A stretch of 6,023 nt of DNA from JBJEQG01 sp051881635 (GTDB lineage Bacteria > Bacillota > Clostridia > Oscillospirales > Acutalibacteraceae): assembly GCA_051881635.1 (NCBI GenBank), contig JBJEQG010000019.1, positions 1 through 6,023 of the forward strand. The letters are read 5' to 3'. The translations under genes were made by a program, and so were the position numbers. The notes under the pieces are model-generated. The model was not told the origin of the DNA and did no database searches. It saw nothing but the letters and a program-made list of their open reading frames with translations. Positions 1 to 6,023 of the stretch are shown piece by piece; the first letter of the stretch is position 1; each line of letters opens with the position of its first letter.

Positions 1-1105
1 CTTCAGAATCATAGATTTTGTAATAGTCAGACAGTTTTCCCCGAAAAAGTTCCTTTTTACCTTCATCCCAGTTCTCTACAAGTGCACGAACAAAATCTGT
101 ACGGGCAGTGTAGTTTTTACCCGCAAAGAAATAAGGTCTGGCACTTTTTCTGTCAACACCCTCACCGGGAATTGTTTGCTTTACGCCAGCGAGCCATTTT
201 TTTACCTCATCATAGCCCCAGCGACGATTGGGGTTGTTTTTGTCATGTCTGTTGGAAATGTCATAATATGTGAGTGCTTTGATAAGTTCCTGCAACTCAG
301 TAGGCATTATCTTAGGAAACGGAATACGCTGAATGGCAATATACTTTTCAATATCCTCTGCAGGCATATTGCCATACGGAGTCTTTCCGCAGAACAACTC
401 ATATAAGGTAATGCCCAAAGCATAATAGTCAGCATGGCTGGAGTATAGTCCTTTGAATGTCTCCGGTGCGGAATACTCCGGAGTCATTCCCGTTTGAGTG
501 ACGATAACAGTATTTCTCGCTTCTGTAACTGAGCTAATACCAAAGTCAATAATTGCAACGGACTGCTGATCGTCTGTAATCATTATGTTAGACGGTTTGA
601 GATCCTTGTGTATGATTTTTGCATCATGTAATGCTTTCAGACCTTCATTAAGGCAAGGGATAATGCTGCTTCGTAATTGCTTGTAGCTGAAAGTTTTTCC
701 GCTTAAACTACCTCTGCTATAAAATGGCAAAATTTCTACGGTGGCACCACGATGTTCACCGATTTCATAAACCGTTGCAACATATGGAGATTTTAATTGT
801 TTAAGTTGTTCCGTAACTTCGGCCTTGATGGAAGCTGTGTGGCGATATACTTTGGCAACATATTTTTTGCTATTATGGCTGCACACATACAAATCCGCTT
901 CGCCAGTAGACACCGGCATTTTATCAACAACACGATATTTGCCACACAAAAGCACTCCTTTCCCAATCGTGCCATTTGCAGAAATATGTGGATTCAAGAC
1001 AGTTGAACTTCCACCTGAACGGTTCCGGTTGGGGGCAATGCCACCGTTTAGAACAGTGGCATTGCCGTTATTAAGATTTCTGTTAAGTTGTGTTTTATCT
1101 GCCAT
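1..1105 (-). CDS. Eukaryotic-type Ser/Thr protein kinase, C-terminus cut by window edge
   Basis: The frame is open from an ATG at 1105-1103 to the left edge, giving 368 residues and no stop, so the 3' end is missing. It should phosphorylate Ser/Thr on protein substrates in the cytoplasm; no membrane segment is visible. Residues 1-50 are a polar Asn/Gly-rich tail with two TVLN motifs (T17, T35). The kinase domain spans about 55-310: an unusual nucleotide loop (STGEADLY, 66-73, a single Gly), ATP-binding K85 in VAKVY, helix-C Glu E96 or E99, catalytic loop HKDLKPSN (H166, D168, N173), DFG 187-189, APE 213-215 and D226 of the DxxxxG element. The activation segment has T199, T203, T205 and T208 as possible phosphosites. 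HKD replaces the usual HRD, a conservative change; the kinase should be active. Residues 324-366 begin another domain (FAGKNY, then NWDEGKKEL), resembling modules I recall downstream of other bacterial kinases. The start is supported by GGAGGG six bases upstream, and the gene follows the helicase by 2 bases. The substrate is unknown. Confidence 0.93.
   Translation of the reverse strand, partial: MADKTQLNRNLNNGNATVLNGGIAPNRNRSGGSSTVLNPHISANGTIGKGVLLCGKYRVVDKMPVSTGEADLYVCSHNSKKYVAKVYRHTASIKAEVTEQLKQLKSPYVATVYEIGEHRGATVEILPFYSRGSLSGKTFSYKQLRSSIIPCLNEGLKALHDAKIIHKDLKPSNIMITDDQQSVAIIDFGISSVTEARNTVIVTQTGMTPEYSAPETFKGLYSSHADYYALGITLYELFCGKTPYGNMPAEDIEKYIAIQRIPFPKIMPTELQELIKALTYYDISNRHDKNNPNRRWGYDEVKKWLAGVKQTIPGEGVDRKSARPYFFAGKNYTARTDFVRALVENWDEGKKELFRGKLSDYYKIYDSE
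1034..1066. repeat. Perfect inverted repeat, 11-base arms and 11-base loop, at the kinase 5' end
   Basis: GGCAATGCCAC (1034-1044) and GTGGCATTGCC (1056-1066) are exact reverse complements, separated by 11 bases. In the transcript the hairpin lies 40-72 bases after the kinase AUG and covers the codons for the first TVLN motif. No U-tract follows, so it is not an intrinsic terminator. It may slow ribosomes or be a by-product of codon choice. Confidence 0.85.
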
Positions 1106-1107
1106 AA

Positions 1108-4100
1108 TTAACCCTCCAGCAGCTGAATTTTATCATCATAGTCAGACACCTTTCGGGTGCGAACCAGATAATCTACAGCTTCATTCGTGCGTTGCTTAAT
1201 CTTTGCACCGGTGCGTTCAAATCCAAAGACTTTTGCCGCTTCAGAACACAGAACATCTCGATCCATTCCGTATGCACCAATCAGGATTTTTTCCATTGCA
1301 GCAGCTATTTCGGGTATAGAGATATACTCAATGATTCTGTCAGGATCACCAAGTCTGGATCTTCTCGCTTGAATACTCGTTAAGTTTGCGAGCCGAATAA
1401 ACCGGTCTTCAATCACAACTTCACCTTGCATACACTCTTTGATTGCTTGATCAATTGTGCAACGAACACTCTGTGTTGTATTGCCACTGGTAAAACCCTG
1501 ACCAACACGCTTATACAACAGTTCCATATGAATCGGTTGCTCAACTTTTACAACCGCATGAACCATATCTGCAATATTAGACAATCTGTCTTTTCCACGG
1601 CGAGTTGACCGATCCCACCATTTACCTTCTTCGTACAAAGGCAAATTATATGGGTTGGCAGAACTCTGTGTCTTTGTAGTTCTATCGGGCTTCACGACTT
1701 CGGTTCCAACGATTTCTTTGACATCACCACTTGAAGGCTGAATATCCAGAGTTTTTTCTCTATGGTGCAGTAATGCGTTTGAAACAAAGTTCATAAGGCG
1801 TATTTTCTCTGCCTCCGGATTACGAATCCATTCGGTAGACCATACACGATACATTCTCCATCCCATCTGTTCCAATATCGCTGTTCGCAGATGTTCACGA
1901 TCACGAACCGTTCTGGCCATATAATAGGAGCTGCCATCACATTCGATACCGGCAATATAATGACCGGGTTTCTTTGGGTGTTCAACTGCAATATCAATGG
2001 TATAGTCAGAACTGCCAACATTCATTTTGACAGTACAGCCATGAGAAATTAGAAACTTACCGACTTGTTCACTAAATGTATCAACATCGTACAGACTATT
2101 CTTCTTCTCGGGTTTCGACAATGCGGAACTTCCCTGCATTGCAAACGAGATGTAAGAACGCAACATTCGGACACCTTCGGAACGAGTCTTGGACAAGTCG
2201 ATGTCCTCCGGAAGAATAGAACCAACAAGTTTAATGTTTTGCTTTGCTCTGGTAATTGCAACATTCAGTCGGCGTTCACCGCCTTGATTACCAAGCGGAC
2301 CAAAATACCTATACATTCGGCCTTGTGCATTCTTGGCATAGCAGATAGAGAAAATTATTGTATCCCGCTCATCACCCTGAACATTTTCAAGGTTTTTGAC
2401 AAAGAAAGGTTCGTCCTTATCTTCACCAAAGAATCTCTCGTTGAAAGGATTGCGTATTCTGAATTTGTTAATCTCATCTTCAATAACAGACTGCTGACTC
2501 TCACTAAATGCAATAATACCCAAAGAACGATCAGGGTGCTTTCTAATGTGCTCGGCAACCATACGAACAATTTCCTGTGCTTCAGCACGATTGCATTTAT
2601 TTTCGTAGACCCCATTTTTGACATAGACATATTCAACACCTGTGTCAGTTTCTTGAATGGTGCTACTTGGAAATGTAATCAGGTTGTTTTGATATATATG
2701 TTGGTTGGAGAATGAAATTAATTCTTCAAAACGGCTACGATAGTGCCACAACAGCGACCGATTGGGCAGACTATTTGAAGCTTCCTCCAAAATGGAATCG
2801 AAATTAACTTCTTCCCCTTCTTCATCATCACTATCAAAGTCAGCATCGTTGCTTGTGCTGGCGGAAAAGAAATTCGTAGGGGGAAGCTGCTTACTGTCGC
2901 CGGCAATAATAACCTGTTTAGCACGAAAAATCGCACCAATAGCATCCTGCGGTAAAATCTGGGATGCCTCGTCAAAAATTACCATATCAAATCTGTAGGT
3001 TTCTGCCTCCAAGAAGTAGGCAACGGAAAGAGGAGACATCATAAGGCAAGGTTTCAGCTTGAGCAGGAGATTGGGGATAGTTCTAAAAAGTTTTCTCAAC
3101 GGTATGATATTCCGTTTTTTATTAAGTTCATGAAGAAGGATGGACATTTCGTCGGTCACCCTACCGAAATTGTGACTGTCAGGCATTTCACGAATGAGTC
3201 GTTCTCTAATTCTTATCTGATCGACAGTTAACCGATGAGCATCCAACTCACGGAAGGATTCTACACGACTTTCCTGCGTACGAACTCTAAATGTAGAAAC
3301 GGACTCGATTCCTGCACAGACCTTCTCAAACCATTCATAATAGAAACTCTTTAAGAATACATCTTTGAGTGTTCCAGGGGGATAATAGGTATCTTGTGCG
3401 GTTACAATAAAGTCCTCAAGGCCATTATCCACACAAGCTTTTTTACAATTTCGTAAATCAATCCATGCATCCATTGTAGAGAACTGATCATTGCAATTCC
3501 GGAAGCGTCTTGTCAGTTTTGCTAGACTATAGGTTTCCAAAATCGTTTTGTTAGCAAACAGACTTGTGATGTCAGTCACAAGGTGTTTATTGTGCATCAA
3601 TTTTTCGATTTGACTGTGATACATTGTAACAGGCACTCCGGAAATACCATTAGTTACAAATTGCATGATTTCCGGATCAATGCTATCCGAACTAATCCCC
3701 CGTTTAACCTGTCTTAGATGGTTGAAAATCTCAGCCATGTAATCCCAATCCGTATTGCCGTCAAATGTAAAAGCAGGCAGAATCTTATTTACTTGAACAA
3801 GACCATCGTTAAATGCACTCTGTATCTCCTGAACTTGTCCCAACTTCTTCAAATCTTCAACAATACCGGAATAACAATATTTATCGTAAGCAACTGCAGT
3901 AATGGTGTTCTTAATTTCGATTGCTTCATTCAGTGAAGCAATCATATCGGCAAGGAGTTTGATTTTTTCATTCAAATCCTTATGCTTAGTAAACACCGGA
4001 TATGTGGCCTCAACACTTCTGGCGGAGGCATAGCATTGCCACAGTTCCGATACCTGTGCTTCCGAGTACAATACGGTTTCATCAACAAAGGCAGCTATCA

Positions 4101-6023
4101 ATTCAGGTGATACATCTCCAAATAGAAGCTGAATGACCTTATTACAGAAAACAATATTGGAATGGACAACCTCCCAATTGGTGTCAAGTCCTTTATACTC
4201 CTCGCCGAGCTTAATGCGTGCCTCGTCCAGGTTATCGCGAGTATTTTGATATAGAACAACAGCCGCCAAATCGGCTTTGATTTCGCTTATGCTAAGTGTA
4301 GAATAACCTTCCGGACAATAATTAGAAAGTACAGTATACACAGATTGCAAACGGGACGCATTGGAAATAATTGTTCGTACATCTGCAATCAAGCACTTAA
4401 TCTGAATCTCGTTAAGATCTATCTTACCGGCAGCAGTGTGATAAACTGCTTTTGCACATTCCGAAATTTCAGTAATATGCACCAGTGCTTCTAAGTAAGC
4501 ATCAATCAGTGCATTATCCGAGGAATATCGTGTCACCATGGCATAACCGGCAGATTCACCCACCGCAGTTACAATACTTTCAAATACTTCAAGCTGAGAA
4601 AGTATTTCTTTCCATGTGTCAAAGTCCTCACTGTATTCAACGCCGGTGTACTCAACGATTTCCGTGGTTTTTTCCGCAAACCAATTTCGGGCATTTACAA
4701 TAGCAGTTGCATATTGCTGTGCTTTTTGAATAAGCTGAGTTTCTTTGCCGGAAAGCATATACTCAATGTAATGATCCGGCGAAGCGAAGATAGCACACAT
4801 AGTTCGTGCGTGGTCAAGTAGCTCTCGGATTTTTGTAGTATCTGTTTTTATGCCAAGATACAAACTTGCATAATACTTTCCAGCTTCGTCATTGCCGACA
4901 AACCAAGTGTTCAACTCATCATAGTTGGTGAGTATATCATAGATTCCGCTCCATCGATTCTCAATAATGAATTGATAAGTAGCAAAATCATCCTGAAAAA
5001 GGTTTCCGACAGTATTGAAAGCCTCAAGTTGCTTTTTAACAGCTTTCCAATCGAACCAAATGTCATATTCTTGAACATTCAGCAATTTAGCAACTTGTGC
5101 AGCAAGATTGCGGTACTGTTCCAAATCCTCATTATACTGTCTCAACGCCTGCAAGAGGGCAATGATTTCATCATCTGGTATTTTTTTGCGTACTTCCTTA
5201 AACACAAGGCGAACCTGTTTAACATCTTCCTTGTACGAGGATTTGAAAATCTTAAAGAAGCTTGTATATTCTGCTTTGAACCGATTCAGCATACCAACAT
5301 AGTCCAATGCAAACACGGATTCCTCGCAAATCTCCAAAAGTTGATCCCGCTGTTTTTTTAGGCGGCCGGCAATCGTCATAACCTGATCCAACAACATATT
5401 TGCTTCTAATTTAGATGTTGTCCATGCAGAATAAGGTACACTTAACACAACCGCATCACGGCAATCTCGCAGTGCAGCCAAAAGTTCAAAATTATCAAGT
5501 TCATCACTAAATCGAGATTCAGCCCGGAGCGTACTTATTTTGCTTTCGAGTACGGCATATTGCTCAAAATTTTGCTTAATTGTATCCAGCAGACGATATG
5601 CATCGTCGTTATTGCAACAAGATACAATTGCAGCAGCTTCCGGAATGATTTCGTCGGCTCTATATAATTTGGCAACATCGTCCTCTGAAAGAGTATCGAC
5701 TTCGATTGTAATGCCGAACCGCAGGAAAAAGTCCTGTAATTTCTTTTTATCGTCCGTAAGCTTGCTTGTTCGACTGATTATATCCATTAACAACTGTTTT
5801 GCCTTGTTTCTTGAATCCAAGGATTGCCAACTATGAACAACCTTACTGTGTCGAACTTTTTCTATCGCAGAGATTTGAGCTTTCACTTTTGCTAAAGTGT
5901 CAGGATATGTTAAGCCATAAGCACTTGACATATCCGCAAATATGTAATGATTAAGTACATCTTCAACGCTTTGAAGCTTCGCCGGATCAAACGCTGAAAT
6001 ACTGCAAAGGTTAGAGTATTCCA
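1108..6023 (-). CDS. DUF4011/DUF3320-type SF1 helicase with Vsr-like nuclease domain, N-terminus cut by window edge
   Basis: Numbering starts at the Met codon at 5931. That Met is not the real start: 30 more sense codons run to the right edge, and no Shine-Dalgarno sequence precedes it. Visible length is 1637 residues. Residues 1-930 are mostly helical, with modules repeating every ~145 residues. SF1 motifs follow: SPLSVAYF (966-973), motif II VIFDEASQ with D987/E988, motif III GDSKQLPPT (1011-1019), an acidic linker (1029-1041), WHYRSR (1062-1067), LGIIAFSESQ (1137-1146), VQGDERD (1184-1190) and motif VI GGERRLNVAITRAK (1217-1230, R1228). A Vsr/DUF559-like nuclease domain has D1313, E1330 and D1332 in IECDG, then WSTEW (1364-1368). 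Residues ~1425-1606 match the DUF3320-type tail. The Walker A motif is absent, expected upstream of the window, as is any DUF4011 domain. The long insert before motif II is usual in this family. Likely role: ATP-driven nucleic-acid translocation coupled to cleavage, probably in phage or foreign-DNA defence (inference). The kinase gene follows by 2 bases. Confidence 0.94.
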   Translation of the reverse strand, partial: EYSNLCSISAFDPAKLQSVEDVLNHYIFADMSSAYGLTYPDTLAKVKAQISAIEKVRHSKVVHSWQSLDSRNKAKQLLMDIISRTSKLTDDKKKLQDFFLRFGITIEVDTLSEDDVAKLYRADEIIPEAAAIVSCCNNDDAYRLLDTIKQNFEQYAVLESKISTLRAESRFSDELDNFELLAALRDCRDAVVLSVPYSAWTTSKLEANMLLDQVMTIAGRLKKQRDQLLEICEESVFALDYVGMLNRFKAEYTSFFKIFKSSYKEDVKQVRLVFKEVRKKIPDDEIIALLQALRQYNEDLEQYRNLAAQVAKLLNVQEYDIWFDWKAVKKQLEAFNTVGNLFQDDFATYQFIIENRWSGIYDILTNYDELNTWFVGNDEAGKYYASLYLGIKTDTTKIRELLDHARTMCAIFASPDHYIEYMLSGKETQLIQKAQQYATAIVNARNWFAEKTTEIVEYTGVEYSEDFDTWKEILSQLEVFESIVTAVGESAGYAMVTRYSSDNALIDAYLEALVHITEISECAKAVYHTAAGKIDLNEIQIKCLIADVRTIISNASRLQSVYTVLSNYCPEGYSTLSISEIKADLAAVVLYQNTRDNLDEARIKLGEEYKGLDTNWEVVHSNIVFCNKVIQLLFGDVSPELIAAFVDETVLYSEAQVSELWQCYASARSVEATYPVFTKHKDLNEKIKLLADMIASLNEAIEIKNTITAVAYDKYCYSGIVEDLKKLGQVQEIQSAFNDGLVQVNKILPAFTFDGNTDWDYMAEIFNHLRQVKRGISSDSIDPEIMQFVTNGISGVPVTMYHSQIEKLMHNKHLVTDITSLFANKTILETYSLAKLTRRFRNCNDQFSTMDAWIDLRNCKKACVDNGLEDFIVTAQDTYYPPGTLKDVFLKSFYYEWFEKVCAGIESVSTFRVRTQESRVESFRELDAHRLTVDQIRIRERLIREMPDSHNFGRVTDEMSILLHELNKKRNIIPLRKLFRTIPNLLLKLKPCLMMSPLSVAYFLEAETYRFDMVIFDEASQILPQDAIGAIFRAKQVIIAGDSKQLPPTNFFSASTSNDADFDSDDEEGEEVNFDSILEEASNSLPNRSLLWHYRSRFEELISFSNQHIYQNNLITFPSSTIQETDTGVEYVYVKNGVYENKCNRAEAQEIVRMVAEHIRKHPDRSLGIIAFSESQQSVIEDEINKFRIRNPFNERFFGEDKDEPFFVKNLENVQGDERDTIIFSICYAKNAQGRMYRYFGPLGNQGGERRLNVAITRAKQNIKLVGSILPEDIDLSKTRSEGVRMLRSYISFAMQGSSALSKPEKKNSLYDVDTFSEQVGKFLISHGCTVKMNVGSSDYTIDIAVEHPKKPGHYIAGIECDGSSYYMARTVRDREHLRTAILEQMGWRMYRVWSTEWIRNPEAEKIRLMNFVSNALLHHREKTLDIQPSSGDVKEIVGTEVVKPDRTTKTQSSANPYNLPLYEEGKWWDRSTRRGKDRLSNIADMVHAVVKVEQPIHMELLYKRVGQGFTSGNTTQSVRCTIDQAIKECMQGEVVIEDRFIRLANLTSIQARRSRLGDPDRIIEYISIPEIAAAMEKILIGAYGMDRDVLCSEAAKVFGFERTGAKIKQRTNEAVDYLVRTRKVSDYDDKIQLLEG
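1111..1659 (-). other. DUF3320-type C-terminal domain (within the helicase CDS)
   Basis: About residues 1425-1606. The first half, with a VEQPIHMELLYKRV stretch and a basic/aromatic segment ending DRFIRL, resembles a winged-helix-like fold. The second half has ISIPEIAAAM and FERTGAKI, both typical of the tail of DUF4011/DUF3320 helicases as I remember the family. No catalytic residues are evident; a nucleic-acid or partner-binding role is plausible. The domain ends LLEG immediately before the TAA stop. Confidence 0.72.
1112..1117 (-). promoter_or_regulatory. Ribosome binding site of the kinase gene, inside the helicase 3' end
   Basis: On the minus strand GGAGGG stands six bases before the kinase ATG. 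It lies in the Glu-Gly codons that end the helicase, directly before its TAA stop (1110-1108). The order GGAGGG-TTAATT-ATG decides the kinase start and implies translational coupling: ribosomes finishing the helicase end on top of the kinase initiation site. No room exists for a separate promoter between the genes, although one inside the helicase 3' end cannot be excluded. Confidence 0.88.
1807..2070 (-). other. Vsr/DUF559-like (MTES_1575-type) PD-(D/E)xK-fold nuclease domain (within the helicase CDS)
   Basis: About residues 1288-1375. It opens with a helix ending FLISHG, then a strand holding D1313 in TIDIAV, a short turn (PKKPGHY) and strand IECDG with E1330 and D1332, a helix with VRDREHLR and GW (1357-1358), and a final strand YRVWSTEW. 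Vsr-like and DUF559 nucleases use this D...ExD layout to bind metal and cut DNA. In the family the ECDG strand is usually followed by a Tyr-His pair; here it is Tyr-Tyr (1336-1337). Catalytic competence is likely because all three acidic residues are kept, but this is inferred from pattern alone. Confidence 0.82.
2197..3084 (-). other. Helicase core, motifs II-VI (within the helicase CDS)
   Basis: This span covers about residues 950-1245. It carries the Mg/ATP-hydrolysing DEAS box (D987, E988), the Q-containing motif III GDSKQLPPT, the WHYRSR element and the arginine finger in motif VI (TRAK, R1228). These match the Upf1/DNA2-like branch (COG1112). All key residues of motifs II to VI are intact, so loss of activity is not suggested. 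The acidic stretch at 1029-1041 (9 of 13 residues Asp/Glu) between motifs III and IV is probably a flexible loop. Confidence 0.92.
3651..5544 (-). repeat. Protein-level tandem modules (~145 residues) in the helicase helical region
   Basis: An aromatic residue in a shared context (acidic/polar run, aromatic, then a helix with regularly spaced Leu/Ile/Val) recurs at W295 (WFDWKAVKKQL), W440 (FDTWKEILSQL), W586 (LDTNWEVVHSNI) and W729 (NTDWDYMAEIF). The spacings are 145, 146 and 143 residues. A likely fifth, degenerate copy has F148 (ELDNFELLAAL), 147 residues before W295. Several copies are preceded by a short Tyr/Phe-Gly or Glu-Tyr element (YTGVEY, EEYKG, FTFDG). Identity between copies is low, so this is old duplication and no DNA-level repeat is visible. 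The region probably forms an extended helical arm inserted into helicase domain 1, between the Walker A side and motif II. Boundaries are approximate. Confidence 0.6.
3919..3943. repeat. Perfect inverted repeat, 10-base arms and 5-base loop, inside the helicase gene
   Basis: GATTGCTTCA (3919-3928) and TGAAGCAATC (3934-3943) are exact reverse complements around TTCAG. They encode the ASLNEAIE part of the helical region. Neither strand has a following T-run, so this is not a terminator. A chance origin from the Glu/Ala/Ile-rich coding is likely. Confidence 0.8.

Noticed and set aside
1029..1066. Inverted repeat as an operator or attachment site
   Set aside because: It lies inside the kinase coding sequence downstream of the start, with no promoter elements or mobile-element boundary nearby.
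825..1199. Plus-strand reading frame of 124 codons across the gene junction
   Set aside because: It is antisense to the kinase N-terminus and the helicase C-terminus, both with clear domain matches, and its product is not recognisable.
2065..2715. Plus-strand reading frame of 216 codons
   Set aside because: It lies opposite the conserved helicase motifs IV-VI, has no ribosome binding site that I can see, and its translation shows no recognisable domain. It is an antisense shadow.
3919..3943. Hairpin as an intrinsic terminator or attenuator
   Set aside because: There is no T-run after it on either strand and it sits in the middle of a continuous conserved reading frame.
5929..5931. Met codon at 5931 as the helicase start
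   Set aside because: The same frame stays open for 30 more codons to the right edge, no ribosome binding site precedes the ATG, and motif I plus the N-terminal domain of the family are still missing.
1..6023. Mokosh system proper
   Set aside because: The kinase is a separate gene and no phospholipase-D HxK motif pair is visible; the nuclease is Vsr/DUF559-like. Only a general resemblance remains.

Overview
The window holds parts of two large genes, both on the minus strand and read right to left. There is no RNA gene, CRISPR array or mobile element that I can support. Base composition is moderately AT-rich by eye. The junction carries a strong GGAGGG ribosome binding site, and the protein style suggests a Firmicute, probably a Clostridia-type gut or anaerobic bacterium. 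This taxonomic call is an inference; no marker gene is present.

Right and centre (1108-6023): one very long reading frame that runs off the right edge without a start, so the 5' part of the gene lies outside. It encodes a COG1112/DNA2-like superfamily 1 helicase of the DUF4011-helicase-nuclease-DUF3320 architecture. In order, the visible part has a roughly 900-residue helical region, helicase motifs II to VI, a Vsr/DUF559-like (MTES_1575-type) nuclease domain with the D...ECDG signature, and a DUF3320-type C-terminal domain. The Walker A motif and any DUF4011 domain must lie beyond base 6023. The helical region contains four or five degenerate modules spaced 143-147 residues apart.

Left (1-1105): a eukaryotic-type Ser/Thr protein kinase starts 2 bases after the helicase stop codon. 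Its ribosome binding site lies inside the last codons of the helicase. No track entry exists for it because it runs off the left edge without a stop, but the frame is open for 368 codons and has every main kinase motif (K85, HKD 166-168, DFG 187-189, APE 213-215). Its N-terminal tail carries two copies of a TVLN motif, and the kinase domain is followed by the start of another domain.

Together the genes look like an operon pairing a helicase-nuclease with a signalling kinase. Single-gene helicase-nuclease proteins of this architecture and helicase/kinase pairs are both, as I recall, known in anti-phage defence. A defence system in which the kinase controls or reports the state of the helicase-nuclease is the most interesting hypothesis here. 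It is not proven by this window, since both ends of the operon are missing.
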